Shown here piece after piece: positions 25,704 through 34,706 of a DNA stretch of 64,000 nt. The stretch covers positions 51,454 through 115,453 of the forward strand of contig NZ_RBZN01000006.1 in assembly GCF_003628435.1 (NCBI RefSeq), read 5' to 3'. Position 1 is the first letter of the stretch. Each line of letters begins with the position of its first letter. The position numbers and the translations under genes are program-made. The DNA is from Ureibacillus endophyticus. GTDB taxonomy: Bacteria; Bacillota; Bacilli; Bacillales_A; Planococcaceae. The notes under the pieces are model-generated. The model was not told the DNA's origin. It searched no databases and saw only the letters and a list, made by a program, of their open reading frames with translations.

Positions 25704-27344
25704 ATGGGGAAACAATATAGAGCAACAACCATGTCAACAAAAGGGATGGTCACAACTCCACATTATTTAGCATCACAAGCGTCAATGTCTATTCTTCAAA
25801 GGGGAGGAAATGCGATTGAAGCTGCAATTGCAGCAGCATCAACAATTGGAGTAGTGTACCCTCATATGAATGGTATTGGGGGAGATAATTTCTGGTTAAT
25901 TTATAATGCAAAAACAAAACAATTAAAAGCACTTAATTCAAGTGGACGATCGGGAGAGAAGGCGACAATCAAATTTTACAAAAATCAAGGGTTATCGATA
26001 ATTCCATCAAGAGGAGCGTTGGCTGCAAACACGGTACCAGGTGCTATTGCTGGATGGGGGCAAGCATTTGAGTACGGAAAGAGTGAAATGGATGGCACCT
26101 TATCTTGGGGAAGTTTGTTAGAGTCTGCAATTACTTATGCAAAAGAGGGATTCCCTGTAACTCCAAGTCAAGCCTATTGGACAGATGTAAATCTCGATGA
26201 AAGGGATAAGGAATTTCGAGCACTCGGGAGATTTGAAGAATTTAAAAAAGTTTTCTTAAAAAATGGAAAGTCTTATCAAGCTGGAGAAATAATGAAACAA
26301 GAGGATCTTGCCCGCACACTGGAACTGGTTGCTCAAAATGGACCAGACTACTTTTACAATAGTGAATTAACAGAACGAATTGTTTCTGATTTACAAAAGT
26401 ATGGTGGTATTCTCACTGTTGATGATTTTAAGCGACATACAAGCGATTGGGTTAATCCGATTTCAGTGAACTATCGACAATATAAAGCTTATAATATGCC
26501 TCCAAACACGCAAGGCATGGCGTCATTGTCCATATTAAATATATTAAATCATATTGAGCTGAGAGACATTGAAGAGGGTTCATCTACGTATTATCATGTA
26601 CTCGTAGAAGCGATTAAACATGCTTTTAAGGACCGTGATCAGTATTTGTCAGATCCTGAATTTGTAAATATACCAGTTGATGATTTATTGAGTCCACAAC
26701 ATGGGCTGAAATTAGCGGAAAAAATTAGAAATAGTGAACGTGCTAATGAGTTACAACTCCTTGATGCAAAGGGAGATACAGTATGGTTTGGCATTGTAGA
26801 TGAATACGGCAATGCTGTTTCAATGATTCAAAGTATTTATCATGAATTTGGTTCAGGTTTTATCCCAAAAGATACGGGAATTGTACTACAAAACAGGGGT
26901 AGCTATTTCTCACTAGATGAAAATCATGTAAATGCATTAGCTCCTTGTAAAAGAACATTCCATACATTAAACCCTGCGATGTTATTGAAAAATGATAAAC
27001 CTACACTTGTTTATGGAACCATGGGTGGGGAAGGGCAACCACAAACACAAGCTGCATTAGTTACGAGAATTGTAGATTATGGAATGAATGTGCAAGAGGC
27101 AATTGAAGCTCCAAGGTGGCTTTATGGGCGTACTTGGGGAGCAGCATCAAATAGTTTGAAAGTAGAAAGCCGTATCCCTCAAGAAGTTTGCAATGAATTG
27201 AAGAAAATGGGGCATGAACTAGAAGTGCTAGAGGAGTTTACAGACATTATGGGGCATGCTGGTGCAATTTTCATTGATGAACAAACAAATGTGAAATATG
27301 GTGGAGCAGACCCAAGAGGAGATGGGATGGCAATTGGTTACTAA
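25704..27344 (+). CDS. Gamma-glutamyltransferase-like Ntn hydrolase (YwrD-like)
   Basis: 546 residues. The precursor fold is clear: ATTMSTKGMVTTPHYLASQASMSILQRGGNAIEAAIAA at the N-terminus and GIGGDNFWLIYN in the large subunit. The small subunit probably begins at the Thr of DTVWFGIVDEYGNAVSMIQSIYHEFGSG. It has no signal peptide, unlike secreted GGTs, and resembles B. subtilis YwrD. Next to it lie two half-size chromate transporters, as with ywrD, ywrB and ywrA in B. subtilis. The reading frame overlaps the next gene. GGGGGAT precedes the ATG. Confidence 0.88.
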   Translation: MGKQYRATTMSTKGMVTTPHYLASQASMSILQRGGNAIEAAIAAASTIGVVYPHMNGIGGDNFWLIYNAKTKQLKALNSSGRSGEKATIKFYKNQGLSIIPSRGALAANTVPGAIAGWGQAFEYGKSEMDGTLSWGSLLESAITYAKEGFPVTPSQAYWTDVNLDERDKEFRALGRFEEFKKVFLKNGKSYQAGEIMKQEDLARTLELVAQNGPDYFYNSELTERIVSDLQKYGGILTVDDFKRHTSDWVNPISVNYRQYKAYNMPPNTQGMASLSILNILNHIELRDIEEGSSTYYHVLVEAIKHAFKDRDQYLSDPEFVNIPVDDLLSPQHGLKLAEKIRNSERANELQLLDAKGDTVWFGIVDEYGNAVSMIQSIYHEFGSGFIPKDTGIVLQNRGSYFSLDENHVNALAPCKRTFHTLNPAMLLKNDKPTLVYGTMGGEGQPQTQAALVTRIVDYGMNVQEAIEAPRWLYGRTWGAASNSLKVESRIPQEVCNELKKMGHELEVLEEFTDIMGHAGAIFIDEQTNVKYGGADPRGDGMAIGY

Positions 27345-27939
27345 AAAAGAAACAATTCCGTTCTCGGAAAAAGACACAATTACAAAACAAAAAGATATTT
27401 TTATTGCGTTTTTCCGATCGGGAATTCTTGGATTTGGAGGGGGTCCCTCTACAATCCCTCTTGTTCAAAAAGAAGTAGTAGACACATTTAAAATGATGAC
27501 CGATGAAGAATTTTCTGATGTGTTATCAATAGGAAATACCTTGCCGGGACCAATAGCTACAAAAATGGCAGGATATATTGGATATCGTGTTGGTGGTTGG
27601 TTAGGATTGGTGACAGCACTAGTAGCGACGGTGGTTCCGACTGTCCTTTTAATGATAATTCTATTAGTAACTTTAAAAGAGTTTAAGGATTTCGATTTTG
27701 TTAAAGGCATGACAAAAGGTGTAGTACCTATTGTAGCTGTTATGCTGGGTGTTTTAACATGGGATTTCTTAAAAAAATCAAAAAAGTCCCTCGGTTGGAA
27801 GGTTGGTACCCTTATTCTTGTATGTTCGTTTGTAGGAATATTTTTATTAAAACTACATCCAGGTGTAATCATCGGTTTATTATTATTATTTGCATTAGCC
27901 CTTCCGATTAAAAAGAAAGAGGAAGGTGAAGAAAAATGA
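27334..27939 (+). CDS. Chromate transporter half-subunit (CHR family), first of pair
   Basis: About 201 residues with one CHR domain: FFRSGILGFGGGPSTIPLVQKEVVD, then LGN/IGNTLPGPIATKMAGYIGYRVGGWLG, then further helices and a charged C-terminus. Short-chain CHR proteins work as pairs of opposite topology, and the partner follows with a four-base overlap. The start is unclear: candidates are ATG 27322, which abuts AGAGGAG, and TTG 27334 with a 12-base spacing; both lie inside the end of the transferase gene. Family role: export of chromate or a related oxyanion; the physiological cargo is uncertain. Confidence 0.85.
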   Translation: MVTKKETIPFSEKDTITKQKDIFIAFFRSGILGFGGGPSTIPLVQKEVVDTFKMMTDEEFSDVLSIGNTLPGPIATKMAGYIGYRVGGWLGLVTALVATVVPTVLLMIILLVTLKEFKDFDFVKGMTKGVVPIVAVMLGVLTWDFLKKSKKSLGWKVGTLILVCSFVGIFLLKLHPGVIIGLLLLFALALPIKKKEEGEEK

Positions 27940-28463
27940 TTTATCTTCAAGTTTTTTTAGCTTTCTTTTATACGGGTATTCTTGGTTATGGAGGAGGACC
28001 TTCCTCCATTCCATTAATTGAGCACGAAGTTGTTGAAAAATATGGCTGGATGACAACAAGTGAGTTCAGTGAAGTACTTGCGCTTGGGAATGCACTTCCC
28101 GGACCAATTACAACAAAATTGGCGGGTTACATTGGGTATGAAGTAGCTGGTATACCAGGTGCGATTATTGGATTGTTTGCTCAAGTAGGGCCATCATTAA
28201 TTGCCATGTTAATTTTATTAAATATTTTATATCGTTATCGAAATTCTCAGCGTGTAAAAAGATTATCTAGTTTCGTATTACCAGCAATTGCAATTCTTTT
28301 AGCGGATATGACTTTAGATTTTTTCAACACTTCATATAACGCAATAGGGTTAATTGCAACGATTCTATTAATTGTATGCTCATTTATTGCCCTAGAGAAG
28401 ATGAAAATTCATCCTGCCTTTGTAATAATGGGAGGTCTTTTGATAGGTGGATTTTTCTTATAA
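27936..28463 (+). CDS. Chromate transporter half-subunit (CHR family), second of pair
   Basis: 175 residues with the same CHR motifs: FFYTGILGYGGGPSSIPLIEHEVVEKYGW and LGNALPGPITTKLAGYIGYEVAGIPG. It starts at ATGA overlapping the stop of its partner, so the two are made together. Five or six membrane helices. With the first half it should form the complete transporter. Terminator downstream. Confidence 0.88.
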   Translation: MIYLQVFLAFFYTGILGYGGGPSSIPLIEHEVVEKYGWMTTSEFSEVLALGNALPGPITTKLAGYIGYEVAGIPGAIIGLFAQVGPSLIAMLILLNILYRYRNSQRVKRLSSFVLPAIAILLADMTLDFFNTSYNAIGLIATILLIVCSFIALEKMKIHPAFVIMGGLLIGGFFL

Positions 28464-28470
28464 AACGTTG

Positions 28471-28506
28471 CCTATTCATTCAAAAACGAGTGAATAGGTT
28501 TTTTTA
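28471..28506 (+). terminator. Terminator of the transferase-chromate run
   Basis: CCTATTCA...TGAATAGG hairpin followed by TTTTTTTAT. Confidence 0.85.
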
Positions 28507-28644
28507 TATTATAAGAGAGACAATAATTACGGGTATAAAAGCTATAAGGATGTTCATTAATAAATGTATTGGATTTGCATTACTAATTAGTTAATCAAAA
28601 TTAGTGGAAATACGAAAAAAATAACTTTTTTTGTTTCACTTTAC

Positions 28645-28661
28645 ATACCCTATATAGGTAT
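28645..28661. promoter_or_regulatory. CsoR operator 1 (before csoR)
   Basis: ATACC-CTATATA-GGTAT. It overlaps the probable -10 region of the operon promoter, as in B. subtilis copZA. Confidence 0.8.
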
Positions 28662-28694
28662 GGTAAATTGTATTTCAGTGAGGTGGTTATACTG

Positions 28695-29024
28695 ATGGAA
28701 GACCTATCGAAAGAAGTAGAGTGCCATACTGAAAGTGACACTTGCAGGAAAAGTCATCATCCAGAACGTGTAAAGAAGGATTTAACAACGCGTTTAAACC
28801 GTATCGAAGGTCAAATTCGAGGTATTAAAGGTATGATAGAGAGAGACGTTTACTGCGATGATGTCATTACTCAACTTTCTGCCACACAATCCGCTTTAAA
28901 TAGTGTAGCTAAAATCCTTTTAGAAGGGCATGTTAAGGGATGTGTCGTAGATCGCCTTTCAAATGGTGATAATGAAGTAATTGATGAATTAATCGTCACG
29001 ATTCAAAAGTTAATGAAGAAATAA
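28695..29024 (+). CDS. csoR: Copper-sensing repressor CsoR
   Basis: 109 residues, all-helical CsoR/RcnR family. The Cu(I) ligands form the C-H-C set: Cys in DVYCDDVITQL, then His and Cys in LLEGHVKGCVVD. The helix RLNRIEGQIRGIKGMIERD is the family hallmark. An extra Cys/His-rich N-terminus (CHTESDTCRKSHH) precedes it. TTG 28668 opens the frame, but GAGGTGG at 28680-28686 points to ATG 28695. Cu(I) binding releases DNA. Three matching operators stand before csoR, copZ and copA. Confidence 0.95.
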   Translation: MEDLSKEVECHTESDTCRKSHHPERVKKDLTTRLNRIEGQIRGIKGMIERDVYCDDVITQLSATQSALNSVAKILLEGHVKGCVVDRLSNGDNEVIDELIVTIQKLMKK

Positions 29025-29039
29025 TTTTTTATATTCTAT

Positions 29040-29056
29040 ATACCCCAGTAGTGTAT
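29040..29056. promoter_or_regulatory. CsoR operator 2 (before copZ)
   Basis: ATACC-CCAGTAG-TGTAT, the same spacing as operator 1 with one half-site mismatch. Confidence 0.65.
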
Positions 29057-29085
29057 ATAAAACTTATTTAAAGGAGAGAAAAAAT

Positions 29086-29292
29086 ATGCAAACTGTAACA
29101 TTAAACGTTCAAGGTATGTCTTGTGGGCATTGTGTAAATGCTGTAGAAGGTAGTGTTGGTAAATTAGAAGGTGTAAACGAAGTAAAAGTAAATTTAAGTA
29201 CTGCTCAAGTAGATGTTTCGTTTAATGAATCTCAAGTATCGATTGAGAAAATTAAAGAAACAATTGAAGAACAAGGTTATGACGTAAAATAA
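29086..29292 (+). CDS. copZ: Copper chaperone CopZ
   Basis: 68 residues, one heavy-metal-associated domain with GMSCGHCVNAVEGS. CopZ carries Cu(I) in the cytoplasm to the CopA ATPase and to CsoR. AAGGAGAG precedes the ATG. Between csoR and copA, in order csoR-copZ-copA; each gene has its own CsoR-type operator, and a hairpin lies directly after copZ, so copZ may be made in excess of copA. Confidence 0.97.
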   Translation: MQTVTLNVQGMSCGHCVNAVEGSVGKLEGVNEVKVNLSTAQVDVSFNESQVSIEKIKETIEEQGYDVK

Positions 29293-29317
29293 GAGTGCTC
29301 TTGTAGCACTCTCTCAT
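29293..29317 (+). terminator. Hairpin between copZ and copA (partial terminator)
   Basis: GAGTGCT-cttgt-AGCACTC, followed only by TCTCATTTTC. The weak U-tract suggests partial termination or message stabilisation. Confidence 0.55.
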
Positions 29318-29329
29318 TTTCATAAAATT

Positions 29330-29346
29330 ATACCCTGTACAGGTAT
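29330..29346. promoter_or_regulatory. CsoR operator 3 (before copA)
   Basis: ATACC-CTGTACA-GGTAT, both half-sites perfect, 19 bases before the copA ATG. Confidence 0.75.
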
Positions 29347-29365
29347 ATAGGGGGAGGGGGAGAAA

Positions 29366-31792
29366 ATGGGTACTGAAGCTAGTAATGTAAAAGAAACTAG
29401 TATTCAAATTACAGGGATGACCTGTGCAGCCTGTGCGACACGAATTGAAAAAGTATTAAATAAAATGGATGGTGTTGAAAAGGCTACTGTTAACTTAGCT
29501 CTCGAAAAATCAACTATTCAATACGATCCTTCAAAGCTAAGTGAAATTGACTTTGAAAAGAAAATCGAAGCAATAGGCTATGGTGTAGTTAAGCAAAAAG
29601 CTGAGTTTGAAATTACAGGAATGACTTGTGCAGCCTGTGCAACGCGGATAGAAAAAGTATTAAATAAAACGAATGGTGTTGCTAGTGCAAGCGTTAATTT
29701 AGCCCTTGAAAAAGCAACAATTGAATTTAATCCTTCTGAAATAACAATTGCTGATCTAATTGCAAGAGTAGAAAAACTTGGTTACGGTGCACACCAAAAG
29801 CAAGAAAATAAAGAACAAGTAGATTACCGTGAAAAGCACATTAAAGAACAACAACGTAAGTTCATTATTTCAGCTATTTTATCATTGCCGTTACTTTGGA
29901 CTATGGTAGGTCACTTTGCTTTTACATCGTTTCTATATGTACCAGATTTCCTAATGAATCCATGGATACAACTGTTTTTAGCAACACCAGTGCAATTTAT
30001 TATTGGGAAACAATTTTATGTAGGAGCATATAAAGCACTTCGTAATGGCAGTGCGAACATGGATGTACTGGTCGTGATGGGTACATCCGCAGCGTATTTT
30101 TATAGTGTTTATCAAACAATCATCACTGTAGGAACACATCATGCACCACATCTTTATTTTGAAACAAGTGCGGTTTTAATTACGCTTATTCTTTTAGGGA
30201 AATTATTCGAAGCAAAAGCAAAGGGACGTTCATCTGAAGCAATTAAAAAATTAATGGGTCTTCAAGCGAAAACTGCCATTGTTGTTCGAGCTGGTGTGGA
30301 AAAAGAAGTTCCACTAGAAGAAGTAGTAATTGGTGACATGATTCTAGTAAAACCAGGTGAAAAAATTCCAGTTGATGGAGAAGTAATAGAAGGAATAACT
30401 GCCGTTAATGAATCGATGTTAACGGGTGAAAGTCTACCTGTAGATAAAGAAATTGGCGACACTTTATATGGGTCTACAATTAACAAAAACGGTTTTATTA
30501 AAATGAAAGCGACAAAGGTTGGTCGTGACACAGCGCTAGCTCAAATAATAAAAGTTGTAGAAGATGCACAAGGATCAAAGGCACCAATTCAACGAATGGC
30601 AGACCAAATTTCAGGTATTTTTGTACCTATCGTAGTAGGGATTGCTATTCTAACTTTCTTAGTTTGGATTATTTGGGTTAACCCTGGTGAATTCACTTCA
30701 GCTCTTGAAGTATTAATCGCTGTATTAGTTATTGCTTGCCCATGTGCTCTTGGTTTAGCGACACCTACTTCTATTATGGCAGGATCTGGCCGGGCTGCAG
30801 AATTTGGTATTCTGTTTAAAGGCGGCGAACATTTAGAACAAACACAAAATATTGATACAGTAGTAGTAGATAAAACAGGTACCGTGACACATGGTAAACC
30901 GGTATTAACGGATGTCTATGTAGCAAATGGTCAAAATGAAGAAAATTTCTTATCTTTAATTGGTGCAGCGGAGAAACAATCTGAACATCCATTAGCTCAA
31001 GCTATCGTTCAAGGTATTCAAGAAAAAGGGATAGAACTGGGAAGTATTCAATATTTCGAAGCGATTCCTGGTTTCGGTGTGCAATCAACAATTTCAGGTC
31101 AGGGTGTAGTCATTGGAACAAGGAAATTAATGGCTCAATATGGAATTGATATACAACATGTTCTTTCACTGATGGAGAAATTAGAACGTGATGGAAAAAC
31201 GGCAATGCTAGCAGGAATTAATGGACAATATGCAGGTTTAGTAGCAGTGGCAGATACGATAAAAGATACTTCCCGAGAAGCGGTACAAAGACTGCAAAAA
31301 ATGGGTATTAAAGTCATCATGATGACAGGTGATAATGAACGTGCAGCTCAAGCAATTGGTAAAGAGGTAGGAGTAGATGCAGTTATAGCGGAAGTGCTTC
31401 CAGAGGGTAAAGCCGAAGAAGTAAAGAAACTACAACAACAGGGCAAAAAGGTAGCAATGGTCGGTGACGGAATTAATGATGCGCCTGCATTAGCTACAGC
31501 AGATATCGGTATGGCAATCGGTACAGGTACAGATGTTGCAATGGAAGCTGCTGATATTACATTAATTAGAGGCGACTTAAATAGTATTGCAGATGCGATT
31601 TTAATGAGTCGGAAAACGATGCGTAATATTAAACAGAACTTATTCTGGGCTTTTGCATACAATACACTTGGTATCCCAATTGCTGCAATTGGTTTACTTG
31701 CCCCTTGGGTTGCTGGTGCCGCCATGGCGTTTAGTTCCGTATCTGTTGTATTAAATGCATTGCGCCTACAAAGAGTGACATTAGAAAAGTAA
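29366..31792 (+). CDS. copA: Copper-exporting P1B-1 ATPase CopA
   Basis: 808 residues. Two N-terminal HMA domains ([17 protein letters not shown], about 17-33 and 85-101), eight membrane helices, actuator LTGES, the Cu(I) site [34 protein letters not shown] and [19 protein letters not shown], a C-terminal FAYNTLGIP and [15 protein letters not shown] identify the Cu(I) subgroup. The start follows GGGGGAGGGGGAG. It ends the csoR-copZ-copA set. The two HMA domains are of similar type but clearly diverged from each other, unlike those of cadA in this window. Confidence 0.97.
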   Translation: MGTEASNVKETSIQITGMTCAACATRIEKVLNKMDGVEKATVNLALEKSTIQYDPSKLSEIDFEKKIEAIGYGVVKQKAEFEITGMTCAACATRIEKVLNKTNGVASASVNLALEKATIEFNPSEITIADLIARVEKLGYGAHQKQENKEQVDYREKHIKEQQRKFIISAILSLPLLWTMVGHFAFTSFLYVPDFLMNPWIQLFLATPVQFIIGKQFYVGAYKALRNGSANMDVLVVMGTSAAYFYSVYQTIITVGTHHAPHLYFETSAVLITLILLGKLFEAKAKGRSSEAIKKLMGLQAKTAIVVRAGVEKEVPLEEVVIGDMILVKPGEKIPVDGEVIEGITAVNESMLTGESLPVDKEIGDTLYGSTINKNGFIKMKATKVGRDTALAQIIKVVEDAQGSKAPIQRMADQISGIFVPIVVGIAILTFLVWIIWVNPGEFTSALEVLIAVLVIACPCALGLATPTSIMAGSGRAAEFGILFKGGEHLEQTQNIDTVVVDKTGTVTHGKPVLTDVYVANGQNEENFLSLIGAAEKQSEHPLAQAIVQGIQEKGIELGSIQYFEAIPGFGVQSTISGQGVVIGTRKLMAQYGIDIQHVLSLMEKLERDGKTAMLAGINGQYAGLVAVADTIKDTSREAVQRLQKMGIKVIMMTGDNERAAQAIGKEVGVDAVIAEVLPEGKAEEVKKLQQQGKKVAMVGDGINDAPALATADIGMAIGTGTDVAMEAADITLIRGDLNSIADAILMSRKTMRNIKQNLFWAFAYNTLGIPIAAIGLLAPWVAGAAMAFSSVSVVLNALRLQRVTLEK

Positions 31793-31804
31793 CATAGTAT
31801 ACAG

Positions 31805-31842
31805 GGCTGGCTTAATTTCAAAACGAAACTAAGCCAGTTTTT
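31805..31842 (+). terminator. Terminator of copA
   Basis: CTGGCTTA...TAAGCCAG followed by TTTTTTAG. Confidence 0.88.
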
Positions 31843-31910
31843 TAGAAATAAAAGTTAATGCACTAGATGTATCCTATAAAAAACTATACATTTAAAGTCT
31901 ACCTTAGTAT

Positions 31911-31956
31911 AAACACCAATTTGTCACATGAATTTGCGACAAACGGTGTTTTTTTA
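31911..31956 (+). terminator. Second terminator hairpin downstream of copA
   Basis: AAACACC-aat-TTGTC...GACAA-ac-GGTGTTTTTTTA. It may back up the copA terminator or end a short RNA transcribed from within 31843-31911; I see no convincing promoter for one. Confidence 0.7.
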
Positions 31957-32195
31957 TTTCGCCTAAAGAAATCTCGAGTTTTCAATGTGTTAAAGGGCTT
32001 CTGCATGAGCGAGAAAATTCCATACAATTGTAAAAAAATCACCACATTTTTGAGTGCGATTCTATTATACTATTATTAAAAGAAATGGAATATTTAGTAA
32101 AAACAAGTGCACTTATACACCCCACTACATTATAAGAGAGGTGAAAGGTTACAAATCCAGGTTACTTTAAGAAATCTCGAGGTTTGTAGCTGCGT
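31957..32195 (+). other. Leader region of the chemoreceptor gene
   Basis: No gene. A 13-bp direct repeat AAGAAATCTCGAG occurs at 31966 and 32169. The second copy runs into GAGG, the only ribosome-site candidate of the following gene. ACAAATCC (from about 32151) can pair with GGTTTGT (32181-32187), which would cover that GAGG. Confidence 0.4.
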
Positions 32196-34205
32196 ATGGA
32201 AAAAAAGCAGAAACGTATTGTGAAAACATCTATTAATGGAAAATTAGGCTTTGCCTTTTTGGTTGCATTACTATTACCAAGTTTATTAATTGCTTCAACA
32301 TCATTTATTGCTTCAAAAGAAGAATTAGAAAATCAAATACATGGTAGTGCCAATCAGAGTGTTGTCACCATTGATGGATTTATAAATAAACATTTCGATC
32401 CAATTGTTAAGAGTGTTGATTATTTTTCTGACCAACTGACTCAAGAAGATTTACAAAAAGAAAATTGGGATAGTACTTTAAATATATTTAAAAATTACTT
32501 TGAAACAAGTGAAGGCATTCTTTCTACTTTTATTGGAACAGCTAAGGGAGAAATGATTCAATATCCGGATTTAGGTCTCATGAACAATGCTGAGTTTGAT
32601 CCTACAACCCGTGATTGGTATATAAAGGCTAAAGAAAATTCTGGACAAGTGGTTATTTCTGATCCACATCAAGCTGCTTCAACAGGTGATTGGGTAGTAA
32701 CGGTTTCTAAAACGCTTAGCAATGCAGACGCTGTATTTGCTGTAAATTTAAGAATGGATAGTTTATATGAAATTATTAATTCCATAAAAGTTGGTCAAAC
32801 AGGTTACCCGTTTTTAATGACAGCAAACCAACAGATCATAGCTCATCCAACATTGGAATTAGGTTTAGATGTTTCCCAAGAAGAGTGGGCTAAGCGAATG
32901 ATAGAACCGGATATAACATCATTTGACTATATATTTGAAGGTAAAGAGAAACAAATGTTTGTTCAAACAAACGCATTAACTGGATGGAAAATTGGCGGAA
33001 CAATGTTTACAAGTGAAATTAGCGATGCCACAAAACCAATTCTAAATTCGACGATTTATGTTGTAATCGGATCACTAATTTTACTTAGTATTTATTTAAT
33101 AGTTATCATCCGTTCGATAACGAAGCCTTTAAAAGTAATAACAGATGCCTCAGTAGAAATGAGCGCGGGAGATTTACGGACGAAAGTAGATGTTTTAAAA
33201 AGAGATGAAATTGGTATTCTTGGAAAGTCATTTAACAAAATGTCGACAATGCTAGCCTCTATTATTTCACATATTCATAATAAGTCTGAGGTTATTCTAT
33301 CATCTTCTGAAGAGTTAAGTTCAACAATTGATGAAAGTACAAAATCGTCAGAACAAATAGCAGCTGCTATGGGGTTAGTTCAAAGAGGGTTAGAAAATCA
33401 AACGGATAAACTAAATCAAAGCTTTGCCTCTTTAAAGGTTGTATCAGAAGATATTCAGAAAATTTATCAGAATACGAATACAGTCACAATGAAAGCAGAA
33501 GAGGCTGAATCTAAAATTGACGTTGGACATGAGATTGTTTCCTCTACTCAACAGCAAATGAAAACAATCGAAGGAACCTTTAATATGTTATCTGCGGATA
33601 TTAGTACTGTAAATAATTATGCTAATAAGATTAATGAAATTGTGAATGTAATTACATCGATTTCAGAACAAACAAACTTACTAGCGCTAAATGCAGCGAT
33701 AGAAGCAGCACGTGCTGGAGAACATGGTAAAGGCTTTGCAGTAGTTGCTGAAGAGGTACGTAAACTTGCAGAACAAACAAATAATTCTTCCAACCAAGTA
33801 CAAGAAATTATTACGGCAATTCAAAGAGAGTCTTCGAAATCTGTAGAATCAATGAATTCAAGTCGCCTTGAAGTTACAAAAGGTTTAGATATGTTTATAC
33901 AAACAGAAAAGAACTTCATGGAAATTAAAATGTTGATAGAACAAATTACAGATCAACTACAGCAAGTTGTTGAAAGCACTCACCAAATTGCGCAAAATAG
34001 CGAAAAAGTCGTTTCAGATATGACGGTTGTAGAAGATATATCAAATTCCTCAAAACGTGAAATTGAGAAAGTTTCTATAGCGACAGAACAACAATTAAGT
34101 TCTATGGAGGAAATTGCTGCGACAGCAGAAGCCTTAGAACATATAGTAGAGGATTTATTAAAAGAAGTAGAAACATTTAAACTTCCAGATTATGATGAAA
34201 AATAA
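32196..34205 (+). CDS. Methyl-accepting chemotaxis protein, dCache sensor
   Basis: 669 residues. A first membrane helix (about 20-42) and a large outer domain (45-285) with the dCache pattern [41 protein letters not shown], the usual ligand pocket for amino acids or small acids. A second helix (about 288-310), HAMP (310-365) and the signalling hairpin with tip [38 protein letters not shown] near residue 490 follow. It has an N-terminal basic patch MEKKQKR. Similar architecture to the minus-strand receptor at 40.9 kb. The ligand is unknown. Confidence 0.93.
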   Translation: MEKKQKRIVKTSINGKLGFAFLVALLLPSLLIASTSFIASKEELENQIHGSANQSVVTIDGFINKHFDPIVKSVDYFSDQLTQEDLQKENWDSTLNIFKNYFETSEGILSTFIGTAKGEMIQYPDLGLMNNAEFDPTTRDWYIKAKENSGQVVISDPHQAASTGDWVVTVSKTLSNADAVFAVNLRMDSLYEIINSIKVGQTGYPFLMTANQQIIAHPTLELGLDVSQEEWAKRMIEPDITSFDYIFEGKEKQMFVQTNALTGWKIGGTMFTSEISDATKPILNSTIYVVIGSLILLSIYLIVIIRSITKPLKVITDASVEMSAGDLRTKVDVLKRDEIGILGKSFNKMSTMLASIISHIHNKSEVILSSSEELSSTIDESTKSSEQIAAAMGLVQRGLENQTDKLNQSFASLKVVSEDIQKIYQNTNTVTMKAEEAESKIDVGHEIVSSTQQQMKTIEGTFNMLSADISTVNNYANKINEIVNVITSISEQTNLLALNAAIEAARAGEHGKGFAVVAEEVRKLAEQTNNSSNQVQEIITAIQRESSKSVESMNSSRLEVTKGLDMFIQTEKNFMEIKMLIEQITDQLQQVVESTHQIAQNSEKVVSDMTVVEDISNSSKREIEKVSIATEQQLSSMEEIAATAEALEHIVEDLLKEVETFKLPDYDEK

Positions 34206-34229
34206 AAGCAGGAAGCTGGGATAAAACTG

Positions 34230-34268
34230 AAAAGACACCATTTTCTCACGTGAAAATGGTGTCTTTTG
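34230..34268 (+). terminator. Terminator of the chemoreceptor gene
   Basis: AAAAGACACCATTTTC / GAAAATGGTGTCTTTT, a perfect 16-bp stem with a six-base loop. Confidence 0.92.
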
Positions 34269-34279
34269 ATATGAAGGAC

Positions 34280-34412
34280 GTTGATTTCCATTTCGTGTGG
34301 ACGCTTTCCGCGGGCATGGCCTCAACTAATTTTTGCCGTCTATGGCCGGCAAAAATGGATTTTCGGCTCATGCTATTCCCGCAGGAGTCAGCCACACTCC
34401 ATTCCAATCAAC
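34280..34412. repeat. Foldback repeat of Bacillaceae type (133 bp)
   Basis: Ends GTTGATT and AATCAAC are inverted, followed inward by GTGTGG and CCACAC, then GCGGG-CATG against CATG-ctatt-CCCGC, and the centre TTTTTGCCG against CCGGCAAAAA. The whole unit can fold as one long interrupted hairpin. The phrases GACGCTTTCCGCGGGCATGG and CATGCTATTCCCGCAGGAGTC match a dispersed intergenic repeat that I know from Bacillus and Lysinibacillus genomes. GC content is visibly higher than the neighbourhood. No gene is inside. Confidence 0.75.
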
Positions 34413-34706
34413 TTTTTCTAAATAGCAAATTTTCATCACTAATATTTCTAAATAAATTTGAAAAATCGATTTTTGTTCCAAATTCTTTTTATTATGGGAT
34501 TAATGTATACAGATTAAGAGACAATCAGTGTCTTCTTTTATTTCTTTGACAAAGAATTAATATAAATGAGAATATTCGTCAAAGATTTCATTTTATTTCC
34601 CGAGAAATGTCTATAAATGCGTTTATTGATTTCCAGTTTTGTTAATGAAAATAGTAAATCTATCATAAATTGTAGATAACAGTTATCGGAAAGGGGCGAG
34701 CGACTA
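34413..34706. other. Upstream region of the ParA gene
   Basis: AT-rich; no gene. It holds a possible TTGACA -35 near 34547 and a Noc-type site at 34595-34608. Nothing else is recognised. Confidence 0.4.
34595..34608. promoter_or_regulatory. Noc-type nucleoid occlusion site
   Basis: ATTTCCCGAGAAAT, identical to 23474-23487, 98 bp before an orphan ParA gene. Confidence 0.6.

Noticed and set aside
34250..34549. 99-codon frame through the foldback element
   Set aside because: It starts inside a terminator hairpin and is made of repeat sequence.
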